From Bradyrhizobium diazoefficiens (GTDB taxonomy: Bacteria > Pseudomonadota > Alphaproteobacteria > Rhizobiales > Xanthobacteraceae), in assembly GCF_018131185.1 (NCBI RefSeq), contig NZ_JAFCJE010000010.1:143162-207161 (forward strand): 64,000 nt of DNA, given 5' to 3'. A program made the translations under genes and the position numbers. The stretch's first letter is position 1, and each line of letters opens with the position of its first letter. The notes under the pieces are model-generated. The model was not told where the DNA came from and searched no databases. It saw only the letters and a list, made by a program, of their open reading frames with translations. Shown here piece by piece: positions 53,181 through 61,565 of this stretch.

Positions 53181-53393
53181 GGATCCCGACCCGCTAGAGA
53201 AACGAAATCTTCACCGTACCTATCATGCACCCATGGCGCGGACACCGACTAGCAGCAAACGGAGTTAATGCGAGGCTCGACGATCGACGTCATTCGTGCG
53301 TCATTTCGCTGGTTCCCCCATGGCGCGCGGGAAGCGCGTTAACCAATCGGTTCTGCGCACCGCCGCGGCGCGATCGATGACTGCGCTTGATGC

Positions 53394-54740
53394 CTAGTCA
53401 CGGGTGTCGGCGCCGCCGACTGCATAATTGCCGCGTTTCATGGCGCTGAAGCGCAACAGCACGAGGATCGAAGGATCCACCCCCGTGCGCCGGCGGCAGA
53501 GGACGTTCAGGGCAATGGTGGCGAGCGCCAGCGACACTGTGGCCGAAACCGCCGCGCCGAGCACGCCGAGCCAGGGAATGAGGATGAGAAATCCGGCGAA
53601 GCGCAGCGCGACGTTGGCGGCAACGACGGGAACATAGATTCGTTCATGGCCGGTCAGCTGCAGGATCGCAGCGGCCGGGCCGCCGGCGGCCTGGATGGCC
53701 GTTCCGATCGCAAGCACGATCAAGACCGAATGCTGCTCGGTGAAATGGGGCCCGAACAGGTTGAGGAGATAGGGGCCGCCGATCCAGACCGTGGCGAGCC
53801 CGGCGGCCACGCAAAGCGCGGTCACTTCCGCCATCAGCCGCAGGGTTCGCTCGAACTCCCGATGGTTCTTGCTGAAATAGAGCGAGGGGAGCCGGCGTGC
53901 GCCGAACGTGTACAGCGCCGCGGACACCATCGCGAAGATGTTGGCGAGGCGCGAGGCGGCAAAGTAGATTCCGGCAGTTGCCGGATCCAGCAGCCAGTAG
54001 ACCAGGATGACGTCGAAATACTGGTTTGCGACCTCCAGGATGGATGCGAGCCAGAAGTGAAGGGCGCTCGACCGCCAGCGCGACGTTTCGGAACGCGCCG
54101 CCGTGCCGCGCAGATTCGGCAGCACGCGGGCGACCGATATGATCTGCGCAGTCAGGCTGACCGACATGGCAATGGCCATCACCGCGAACAGCTCGGCGGG
54201 ATCGAGTTGCCGGTGCGCGAGCAGCACGGCAAGCAGAAACAGGACGACGATGACCCGCCAGAAGAACTCGCGATTTCCTTCGCCCATGAGGATGCTGACC
54301 AGCGAGCGTGCGACCTGGCTGCCGAGCATCACTCCGGCATTCACGGCGGTGTAGGCCGACACCGCAAGGATGAGCAGCCACCAGTCGCCCCTCATGTTCG
54401 CCACGATGGCGATCCCGGCGATCACGATCAGCATGGTGACCGAGGCAATCTTGAAGCTCGACAGCAGGACACCTTTGGTGAGGTCCGGCCTGTCGCCGAC
54501 CTGGTACTCGTTCAGGAAGCGCACCAGCAGCGATTCCTGGCCGACCAGTCCCACGACGGCGGCGATCTGGGCAACCGAAAGCCAGGTCGCGAAGATGCCG
54601 AAGCCATCGGGCGACATCGTCCGTGCCGCCAGCGAGAACAACGCAAACGCCAGCACGCCGCTGCCAACCTTGAGGAGGATGGTGCCGACGACACCACGCG
54701 TGACGTCACGCCGCAGGAACTGGAGGATGGATCCGATCAT
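53394..54740 (-). CDS. Polysaccharide flippase (Wzx/RfbX-like MATE/MOP superfamily)
   Basis: The 448-residue protein has about 12 to 14 hydrophobic segments and begins with GVVGTILLKVGSGVLAFALF followed by LAARTMSPDGFGIFATWLS, typical of polysaccharide-synthesis membrane proteins. It probably flips a lipid-linked oligosaccharide to the periplasm. The three minus-strand genes (flippase, GT4, propeller protein) look like one glycan locus, though the 213-base gap could hold an internal promoter. Confidence 0.88.
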   Translation of the reverse strand: MIGSILQFLRRDVTRGVVGTILLKVGSGVLAFALFSLAARTMSPDGFGIFATWLSVAQIAAVVGLVGQESLLVRFLNEYQVGDRPDLTKGVLLSSFKIASVTMLIVIAGIAIVANMRGDWWLLILAVSAYTAVNAGVMLGSQVARSLVSILMGEGNREFFWRVIVVLFLLAVLLAHRQLDPAELFAVMAIAMSVSLTAQIISVARVLPNLRGTAARSETSRWRSSALHFWLASILEVANQYFDVILVYWLLDPATAGIYFAASRLANIFAMVSAALYTFGARRLPSLYFSKNHREFERTLRLMAEVTALCVAAGLATVWIGGPYLLNLFGPHFTEQHSVLIVLAIGTAIQAAGGPAAAILQLTGHERIYVPVVAANVALRFAGFLILIPWLGVLGAAVSATVSLALATIALNVLCRRRTGVDPSILVLLRFSAMKRGNYAVGGADTRD

Positions 54741-55207
54741 GGAGGTTTAAGGAGCTGCTCTCTCCTGAAGAGACATGTTCCGATATCGGCGACAACCTAG
54801 CATGCCGAAAAATCGCGAGTGTTAATGGGCACCGAGCAGGATCTTGCCGACGGCGACGACATCGCGGTCGTTCCGGCTGCTTCACTGTGGAACATCGTCG
54901 TCCTCATTGTCTCAAATCAAGCAAGGTCTGGCCCGGATCAAATGACGGCGTAGCGCCGCATCGAGGGCCGAGACAGGCGAGATCAGCCGTTTGAATGCAG
55001 GTTGGCTTGCCGGGACCGGTCGTCGAGCTGCAAAGAACGGGACTCTGCGGGGAATCCCGAGCAAGAGGCGTGCCGGCCATCGTCGGGACGTTCGGCTCTC
55101 CGCTCCGTTAACCTCGATATCGAGAAGTGATCGCGTTTGGACCTGCAATGCGACATCAGGCCGGAGAATTGCACGTGCGACTTTGGTTGACCGTGGGAGC
55201 CTGGATC
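54741..55207. other. 467-base divergent intergenic region
   Basis: This region lies between the flippase start and the FAD oxidoreductase start and should hold promoters for both. CTCGATATCGAG at 55113-55124 is a perfect 12-bp palindrome, 83 bases before the oxidoreductase ATG. A 42-codon open frame (54825-54953) has no ribosome site and no recognisable product; I do not call it a gene. Nothing else stands out. Confidence 0.5.
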
Positions 55208-56407
55208 ATGACGGCGGACAGAACTGTGACCGAGCCGATCGCTGCAGACATCGCGATCGTCGGCGGCGGCCTTGCGGGATCGCTTGCGGCGGCCGTGCTG
55301 GCGCGGGCAGGGCATCGCATCGCCCTGATCGACAAGCGGGCGGTCTATCCGGACGAGTTCCGCGTCGAAAAGATCGGCGGCCCCCAGTTGGCGATGCTCC
55401 GCAAGCTGGGCTTCCTCACTGCGCTGGAGACTATCGCTTGTCGATATGATCGGGTGCTCAATATCCGGGAAGGCAAGGTTGTGGATGTCAGCGTCGGCCA
55501 GGCCTATGGATTTCCCTACGCCGACCTCGTTGCCATGGCGCGCGGCCAGCTGCCGGATCCATCCGGCCTGATCGTCGACGAGGTCATCGCGATCAGCAGC
55601 AGCGACGACGTCCAGCATCTCGAACTGGCCTCCGGACGGTGCGTGACCGCGCGCCTTGTCGTTCTGGCCACGGGCATGGCGGGAGCTCTCGGCTACAAAC
55701 TCGGGATCAGGCGGCGCGTGCTGGCCGAGCGCCATTCGGTTTCGTTCGGCTTCACGATTGCCCGGCAGGACGGTAGCCCGTTCGATTTCGAGGCCCTGAC
55801 CTGCTATGGCGAGCGCACGGCTGACGGCATCGACTATCTCAGCCTGTTTCCCGTTCGCGCCGGCATGCGGGCCAATCTCTTCATGTTCCGCGACCCGACC
55901 GATCCGATCATGCGCGAGCTGCGCCGCGAACCGGAAGCGACATTGTTGCGCCTGCTGCCGGGATTGCGGCCCTATCTCGGCGAATTCCGCGTCATCGACC
56001 GGGTCCAGAACTGGGTGATGGATCTGACCGTCGTCGAGGGACATCTCCAACCCGGAATCGTGCTCATCGGCGATGCATACCAGACCAATTGTCCCGCCGC
56101 CGGCACAGGCGTCGCGCGCCTGCTGGTGGACGTCGATCGTCTTTGCACCGAACATGCGCCGCGATGGCTCATGACGCCAGGCATGGGCGGGGAGAAGATT
56201 GCCCAGTTCTATTCCGATCGCGACAAGATCGCGGCGGACCAGCAGTCCCTGAAGATGGCACGCTTTCGTGAGGCCCTGACGTCCCGCAACGATATCGGCT
56301 GGGATGTCCGGCGGCGGCTGCACTTCCTGCGGCGCAGCCTCGCCCATCGCGTCGATCAGATGCATCCGGGCTGGCTTGGACGTGTTCGCGGCGCGCTGCG
56401 CGCCTGA
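55208..56407 (+). CDS. FAD-dependent oxidoreductase (UbiH / halogenase-like fold)
   Basis: The 399-residue flavoprotein begins with a dinucleotide motif IAIVGGGLAGSLAAAVLARA near residues 14-33. FRVEKIGGPQLAMLRKLGF near 50 recalls halogenase and ring-hydroxylase relatives, and the GD motif IVLIGDAYQTNCPAAGTGV lies near 283. It lacks the halogenase WxWxIP sequence, so halogenation is not supported. ATG 55208 has GGGAG eight bases upstream; an earlier in-frame ATG at 55127 is less likely. It ends 27 bases before the convergent acyltransferase gene. Its location among glycan genes hints at modification of a surface molecule, but the substrate is unknown. Confidence 0.8.
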   Translation: MTADRTVTEPIAADIAIVGGGLAGSLAAAVLARAGHRIALIDKRAVYPDEFRVEKIGGPQLAMLRKLGFLTALETIACRYDRVLNIREGKVVDVSVGQAYGFPYADLVAMARGQLPDPSGLIVDEVIAISSSDDVQHLELASGRCVTARLVVLATGMAGALGYKLGIRRRVLAERHSVSFGFTIARQDGSPFDFEALTCYGERTADGIDYLSLFPVRAGMRANLFMFRDPTDPIMRELRREPEATLLRLLPGLRPYLGEFRVIDRVQNWVMDLTVVEGHLQPGIVLIGDAYQTNCPAAGTGVARLLVDVDRLCTEHAPRWLMTPGMGGEKIAQFYSDRDKIAADQQSLKMARFREALTSRNDIGWDVRRRLHFLRRSLAHRVDQMHPGWLGRVRGALRA

Positions 56408-56434
56408 CGTCTGCGTCGCTTTGCCTGCCGCCCG

Positions 56435-57571
56435 TCAGCGCGTGGGCGTCGGGGTGCGGGCGGGCAGCAGCCTCAGATCCGATAGCCGCTTGGCCGCCAG
56501 CTTGAGCCAGGGAGCCTGCTTCAGCGCGAAAAGGGCGGCGGCGCCTACGGTGCTGCCGGCTTTCGTGACGGCCCACATTGGCGAAGGCTGTCCGCCGAAC
56601 AATTTCTTGTATGGCTCGTCACCGATGGTGAAATCGAGCATCTGGTCCCCGCGCTCGATACAATCCCGCGCCACCTGCTCGAACATCAGCGCGCCCAAGG
56701 ACTGGCTCTTGTACCCGGCAATGTCGAAGGCGCTCATGATGACGAGGAAGCTGTCCCGGTGGCACAGTCCGAGCACCGCGGCGATCACTTCGCCGTCCAT
56801 CGTCATGGCGTAGAGACGCACAAAGGCGCCGAGACCGCGAAGGGCCACGTCGGAATAGAAGCCGAAATATTCGGGACGCTGGAGCAAATCGCCGTCGCCT
56901 TGCGCCTGAAAGCGTGGGCCGCGAAACTTCTTCATCACCTCCAGCGCCTCGAGCACGGAGGCGCTGTCGTTGCAGCATGAGAAGCTCAGCACGCCCTTCT
57001 TCTGGAGCTGACGATATTTCTTTGCGAGCTCCTTCTGATAGGAGCGATCGATCGTACTCGTCCGCCATTGCTCGAACGGAGCGACGAGAACCGTCGCGTA
57101 GGCGTTGGTGTCCATCGTCGCGCGGCGCGGTGCAGCCAGCAGGTTCTCGATCGGAAGCCGCCCGTCGGGCAGCTTGGTCATTCGGAGCAGATCGAACGGA
57201 CGAACGAGGCGCCGTATCTCCGCGCATGCAGCCGCGTCGTCGAGCAGTTGCGAAAACAATTCCGGGCTGCAGACCGGCGCCAGATAGTCGGAGACGCGCA
57301 GGTCGGCGAACTCGACGGTTCGGATCGGACCGCGCCGGATCCGGAGCAGCGGCAGCACCATCGCAAGCGCTCCCGTCGCACGGTGGCGGACCACGACGAC
57401 CAGGGGTGCCGCACCCGCTTCCGGCGCGAGCCTGGTGTAGAGGCAGTGCAGCCAGATCGGGTGCTGGAACGCGGTGGCTGTCGAGCGATTAAACAGCTCG
57501 GCATAGTCCGGAGACAGGAAGTCGAACGACTGCTCGATGACGATGTCGAAATTGTTGCTAAGCTTGTTCAT
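56435..57571 (-). CDS. CelD/BcsL-type GNAT acyltransferase (Acetyltransf_6)
   Basis: The 378-residue protein begins MNKLSNNFDIVIEQSFDFL. It has the two-lobed CelD/FemAB-like layout: substrate lobe with FQHPIWLHCLYTRL near residue 35 and PLVVVVRHRATGALAMVLPL near 55, and a second lobe with MTMDGEVIAAVLGLCHRDSF near 255 and LDFTIGDEPYKKLFGG near 310. Members N- or O-acylate sugars in exopolysaccharide or cellulose loci. ATG 57571 is preferred over a TTG two codons earlier; no strong ribosome site is visible for either. Confidence 0.83.
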   Translation of the reverse strand: MNKLSNNFDIVIEQSFDFLSPDYAELFNRSTATAFQHPIWLHCLYTRLAPEAGAAPLVVVVRHRATGALAMVLPLLRIRRGPIRTVEFADLRVSDYLAPVCSPELFSQLLDDAAACAEIRRLVRPFDLLRMTKLPDGRLPIENLLAAPRRATMDTNAYATVLVAPFEQWRTSTIDRSYQKELAKKYRQLQKKGVLSFSCCNDSASVLEALEVMKKFRGPRFQAQGDGDLLQRPEYFGFYSDVALRGLGAFVRLYAMTMDGEVIAAVLGLCHRDSFLVIMSAFDIAGYKSQSLGALMFEQVARDCIERGDQMLDFTIGDEPYKKLFGGQPSPMWAVTKAGSTVGAAALFALKQAPWLKLAAKRLSDLRLLPARTPTPTR

Positions 57572-58012
57572 GCGCAATCAGGGAAACCGGGCAATTCGCG
57601 ACGATCGATCGAGCCGTCACTCTGCTTTATAGCAGGGTCGTTACGGGCTAGACACCGCCGGTGTACGATTTGCATTCATGCGTTCAATCACGTTCGTATC
57701 ATTACCAGAGTCTTAATCCCGCAGTCGCTCGTCCCCGTTTTCCGGTCGCCACAATCGTGTGTGATGACCAAGCCGGTCCCTCGGCGCTGGTCGCCTGACA
57801 CGGCCGTGTAGCGGCCGCCGGACGCCGGACTCACAACCTCGGCAATGCCCCGTCATGCTGTGCGCGACCGCAAAGCATCCTTGGAATCCTTCCAGACGTG
57901 TTTTCCACTGCTGTCATCGATGATCGAGACATTCTAAATCGCAGCACACGCATTTTCGTTGCCGTCACCATGGCGCGTTTCTAGAGAGGGCCATTGATGA
58001 GGGGCTTTCCTG
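57572..58012. other. 441-base divergent intergenic region
   Basis: No gene or structured RNA was recognised here. It must contain the promoters for the acyltransferase and the TonB receptor. TTCTAAA at 57932-57938 resembles one half of an iron-control (Irr/ICE) element, but the matching half is missing. The receptor ribosome site GAGGGG lies just before 58013. Confidence 0.5.
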
Positions 58013-60286
58013 ATGCGACGGATGGGTGGAGTTGAGACGGTAGTCCGCTTTGGTGCGGCGCTGCTGGGTGGAGTTGCGTTGCTCGCGTGGTTCGAATCGC
58101 CTGCGCGATCCCAGACGCCGCAAGGCGGCAATTCCATTCCGCCCGTGACGGTCGATGCTCCGGCTCAACAATCAGCCCGCCGTGCGCCGACCAAGCGAAA
58201 CGATGTCCGGGCCCGATCGAATTCGCGGCGGGCCCCGGCGCGTGGCGCCCCGCAAACCGAAACAGCCGCAGCGCGACCGCAATCGGGGGTCGCTCCCGCC
58301 TTTGCAGGCGGCGAGGTCGCGCGAGGCGCGCGGCTGGGACTGCTCGGCAATACCGACACCATGAAGTCACCGTTCAACGTGACGAGCTACACCGACAAGT
58401 TCATTCGGGATCGGCAGGCGTCCACGGGTGCCGACGCGCTGATTCTCGATCCGTCCGTGCGAAGCTCCCACCCGACGGGTGGTATCGTGGATTCCTTCAA
58501 CATTCGTGGATTCCCGATCAACGAAGGCAACAATGGTGAGTTCGCCTTCGAAGGCCTCTACGGAATCGCGCCGACCTATCGCATCTTCACGGACTACGTC
58601 GAGCGCCTCGAAGTGCTCAAGGGTCCCTCGGCCGCGCTCTCCGGCATGGCTCCCAATGGCGGCGTCGGCGGCGTCATCAACGTTGTGCCGAAGCGTGCGG
58701 AAGAAGATCTGACCCGATTGACCGCAAGTTACGGCTCGGTCGCACGCTTCGGCGGTCACTGGGATGTCGCGAGGCGTTACGGCAGCGGCAAGGAATGGGG
58801 CGTACGGGCCACCGGGAGCCTCCGCGGCGGCGACACGCCGATCGATCGCCAATCCGAAACGACGGGCGTCGGATCGCTGGCCCTCGACTATCAAGGCGAG
58901 CGGTTCAGGTCCTGGCTCTATCTCATCGCGCAAACCGACCGGTTCGATGCTCCGTCGCGTCCGTTTCTGATGGCTCCCGGCCTGCAGGTGCCGAAGGCGC
59001 CGGACGGCAAGTTGAACGTGACCCAGCCCTGGGAATGGTCGAACATCACCGACAAATCGGCGTTGCTGCGGACCGAGTACGATCTCAGCGACCAGGTCAC
59101 GCTGTTTGCGGACGTCGGCGGCTCCAAGACCAATGTCGAGCGCTTTTTCGGCCTTCCGACCATCGTCAACGCGAACGGCAACACGACCTCGACGCCTCAG
59201 TACTTCGGACTGAGCATTGATCGAACCACCTATGACGGCGGCGTCCGCGCCCGCTTCGATACCGGCTTCGTGCATCATGCCGTCGCCTTCCAGGCCTCGG
59301 TCTACCATGACGCACTGCATCGGCGGCTGACCAACGGCAGTCTGGTCGGGTCGAACATCTACAATCCGACCGTCGCGCCAACCCAGTTTGCCAACGAGAT
59401 CAGCGACCGGCCCCGACTTTCGGACAGTCAGCTCACGGGGCTTTCGATTGCCGACACCATGTCCGTGCTCGACGAGCGCATCCTGTTGACCCTGGGCGTC
59501 CGACGCCAGGGCATCGAGGCGAACAACTATGCCTCCAATGTCGGGACGCCGACGACGTCCTATGACAAGACCGCCGTCACCCCGGTGGTCGGCCTCGTCG
59601 TCCGGCCCCTCGACCATGTCTCCTTGTACGCGAACTATGTCGAGGGTCTCGCCAAGGGCGACGTGGCTCCACAGACCGCCACCAATTTCGGTGAAGTGCT
59701 GCAGCCCTACGTCGCCAAGCAGTACGAGGCCGGCATCAAGGTGGAGTTCGGCCGGATCGCAACCACCTTCAACGCCTTCGAGATATCGAAGGCGAGCGGC
59801 GAGCTGTCCGCCGGGCGCTTCGCGGCGACCGCAGAGCAACGGGTCCGCGGCCTCGAGGTCAACATCTACGGCGAGCTCATGCCGGATGTTCGTCTCCTCG
59901 GAGGTCTTTCGTTCCTGGATGGCACCCTGACGAAGACCGCCGTCGCGACCAATGTTGGCAATACGCCGATCGGCGTTCCGACCATTCAGGCCAATATCGG
60001 GGCGGAATGGGACCTGCCATGGATGAGAGATCTCACCTTGAACGGCGCCGTCATCTACACCGGCCGGCAGTTCGTCGACAGCGCGAACAAGCAGCCGATC
60101 CCGGATTGGACGCGGCTCGATCTCGGCGCGCGTTACACCACGGCGATCAACGGCAAGAAGACGGTTTTCCGCGCAAACATCCAGAATGTGACCGGTGAGA
60201 GTTACTGGTCGAGCGTGGCGTCGTTCGGAACGTTCTTCCTGGGAGCACCGCGCACCTATCTGCTGTCGATGACGGTGGACATGTAG
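58013..60286 (+). CDS. TonB-dependent siderophore-type receptor
   Basis: The 757-residue outer-membrane protein has a signal peptide ending near PARSQ (residue 34), a TonB-box-like IPPVTVDAP, an arginine/alanine-rich linker and a plug with FNIRGFPINEGNNGEFAFEG near 164. VLKGPSAALSGMAPNGGVGG follows near 202 (typical of FhuA/FCT-type receptors). A barrel ends GAPRTYLLSMTVDM. It probably imports a ferric siderophore or other metal chelate. ATG 58013 has GAGGGG eight bases upstream. Its stop is the base of a strong hairpin, and the nickel permease gene follows 199 bases later with its own operator, so it is probably separately regulated. Confidence 0.9.
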   Translation: MRRMGGVETVVRFGAALLGGVALLAWFESPARSQTPQGGNSIPPVTVDAPAQQSARRAPTKRNDVRARSNSRRAPARGAPQTETAAARPQSGVAPAFAGGEVARGARLGLLGNTDTMKSPFNVTSYTDKFIRDRQASTGADALILDPSVRSSHPTGGIVDSFNIRGFPINEGNNGEFAFEGLYGIAPTYRIFTDYVERLEVLKGPSAALSGMAPNGGVGGVINVVPKRAEEDLTRLTASYGSVARFGGHWDVARRYGSGKEWGVRATGSLRGGDTPIDRQSETTGVGSLALDYQGERFRSWLYLIAQTDRFDAPSRPFLMAPGLQVPKAPDGKLNVTQPWEWSNITDKSALLRTEYDLSDQVTLFADVGGSKTNVERFFGLPTIVNANGNTTSTPQYFGLSIDRTTYDGGVRARFDTGFVHHAVAFQASVYHDALHRRLTNGSLVGSNIYNPTVAPTQFANEISDRPRLSDSQLTGLSIADTMSVLDERILLTLGVRRQGIEANNYASNVGTPTTSYDKTAVTPVVGLVVRPLDHVSLYANYVEGLAKGDVAPQTATNFGEVLQPYVAKQYEAGIKVEFGRIATTFNAFEISKASGELSAGRFAATAEQRVRGLEVNIYGELMPDVRLLGGLSFLDGTLTKTAVATNVGNTPIGVPTIQANIGAEWDLPWMRDLTLNGAVIYTGRQFVDSANKQPIPDWTRLDLGARYTTAINGKKTVFRANIQNVTGESYWSSVASFGTFFLGAPRTYLLSMTVDM

Positions 60287-60337
60287 TCGCCGCGCCTGCG
60301 TGAAACGCAGTCCAGCATTCCGCTCCGGCGCGGCGAC
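60286..60337 (+). terminator. Branched hairpin at the receptor stop codon
   Basis: GTCGCCGCGCC (60286-60296) pairs perfectly with GGCGCGGCGAC (60327-60337). Inside, TGCGT (60297-60301) pairs with ACGCA (60305-60309). The 11-bp stem begins on the last base of the stop codon. It is a likely transcription terminator, without a T-tract. Confidence 0.6.
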
Positions 60338-60440
60338 GCCCCGGACTAGGAAAGTCTCCATTGGATCAATGAGTTGAATTCCGTTTCGGTGTGCTTTTCG
60401 GGCCGTTAGGCTCGAAACTGGCGCGGCTCCTTGCTCTTGC

Positions 60441-60472
60441 CAGTATGAGGGTTCTTGATAAACCTCATACTG
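60441..60472 (+). promoter_or_regulatory. NikR operator upstream of the nickel permease
   Basis: GTATGA (60443-60448), 16 bases, TCATAC (60465-60470) is an exact match to the E. coli NikR operator GTATGA-N16-TCATAC. The symmetry extends to 10 bp per arm (CAGTATGAGG and CCTCATACTG). It ends 14 bases before the permease ATG, in the core promoter position, so nickel-bound NikR should repress the permease-receptor pair. No nikR gene is in the window. Confidence 0.85.
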
Positions 60473-60485
60473 CCGGATCGGGTGG

Positions 60486-61565
60486 ATGGAGCAAGCGGTG
60501 AGACGGACTTTAAGGGCGATCGAACCCGGAACGCTGGTGCTGTTCGGGGGGCTCATCGTCGCCAACATCGCCGCATGGGCCTGGGCCTTCGCGCTGTTCG
60601 GCGATCGGCCGACGGTGCTGGCGACTGCGCTGCTGGCCTGGGTGTTCGGTCTGCGCCACGCCGTCGACGCCGACCACATCGCCGCGATTGACAACGTCGT
60701 GCGCAAGTTGATGCAGACCGGCGGCGCGCCGCACAGCGTCGGCCTCCATTTCGCGCTCGGCCATTCCACCGTCGTTGTGGTCGCGACCATATTGCTTGCG
60801 CTCGGCGTGGTGAGCCTTGGCGGCGACAGCCTGCTCGAGGAGATCGGCGGCTTCATCGGCACATCGGTGTCGGCACTGTTCCTGCTGGTGATCGCGGCCA
60901 TCAATCTCGTCATCTTCGTCAGCCTGTGGCGGACGTTTCGGGCGGCGCGGGAGCAGGGCGTCCACGACGCCGAGGGTCTCGAGAGGCTGCTCGCCAAGCG
61001 TGGCTTCTTCGCGCGGCTGTTTGGTCCGCTCTTCCGCCTGGTCACAAAACCATGGCACATGTATCCGCTCGGCTTCCTGTTTGGTCTCGGCTTCGACACG
61101 GCGACCGAGATCGGCCTGCTCAGCATCTCCGCGACCGAAGCCGCGCGCGGCGCCTCGGTCGCGGATGTCCTGGTTTTCCCTGCGCTGTTCGCGTCCGGCA
61201 TGGCGCTGGTCGACACTGCCGACTCCGCGCTGATGGTGAGTGCCTATCGATGGGCATTCGTCGATCCCCTGCGAAAGCTCTGGTACAACCTCACGATCAC
61301 CGGCGCCTCCGTGGCAGTCGCGCTGTTGATCGGCGGTATCGAGGCGCTCGGGTTGGCCGCCGACCGGTTCGGCCTCTCCGGGGGCGTGTGGGCGCTGGTC
61401 GAAGGTCTCAACGAGTCGCTCGCCAATGTCGGCTTCGCCGTGATCGCACTGTTCGCAATCGCCTGGCTTGTGTCGGTCGTGCTCTATCGTCGCGTCTTTG
61501 CGGGCGGACGGCACCGGGCCGCGACCAAAGCTCTGGGATGCGCCGATGCGACCGAAGCGGCGTGA
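60486..61565 (+). CDS. High-affinity nickel/cobalt permease (NiCoT family, HoxN/HupN/NixA)
   Basis: The 359-residue membrane protein has about eight helices and the NiCoT signature RHAVDADHIAAIDN at residues 57-70. Further motifs are FALGHSTVVVVATI near 90 and LGFDTATEIGLL near 200. It transports Ni(II) and/or Co(II) across the inner membrane. The NikR operator upstream points to nickel, for urease or hydrogenase. ATG 60486 lacks a clear ribosome site; GTG 60498 has GGAG six bases upstream and may be the true start, giving a protein four residues shorter. The 3' end overlaps the following receptor gene by 20 bases. Confidence 0.93.
   Translation: MEQAVRRTLRAIEPGTLVLFGGLIVANIAAWAWAFALFGDRPTVLATALLAWVFGLRHAVDADHIAAIDNVVRKLMQTGGAPHSVGLHFALGHSTVVVVATILLALGVVSLGGDSLLEEIGGFIGTSVSALFLLVIAAINLVIFVSLWRTFRAAREQGVHDAEGLERLLAKRGFFARLFGPLFRLVTKPWHMYPLGFLFGLGFDTATEIGLLSISATEAARGASVADVLVFPALFASGMALVDTADSALMVSAYRWAFVDPLRKLWYNLTITGASVAVALLIGGIEALGLAADRFGLSGGVWALVEGLNESLANVGFAVIALFAIAWLVSVVLYRRVFAGGRHRAATKALGCADATEAA

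Noticed and set aside
54825..54953. A 42-codon open frame in the intergenic region
   Set aside because: It has no ribosome site, no recognisable product and no coding context.
55208..56407. Flavin-dependent halogenase
   Set aside because: The fold is similar but the WxWxIP halogenase motif was not found.
57932..57938. TTCTAAA, a possible half of an Irr/ICE iron-control site upstream of the receptor
   Set aside because: The inverted second half is absent, so a single heptamer is not enough.
58367..61216. A 949-codon open frame on the minus strand
   Set aside because: It lies antisense to the TonB receptor and nickel permease genes, has no recognisable domain, and reflects the high GC content.
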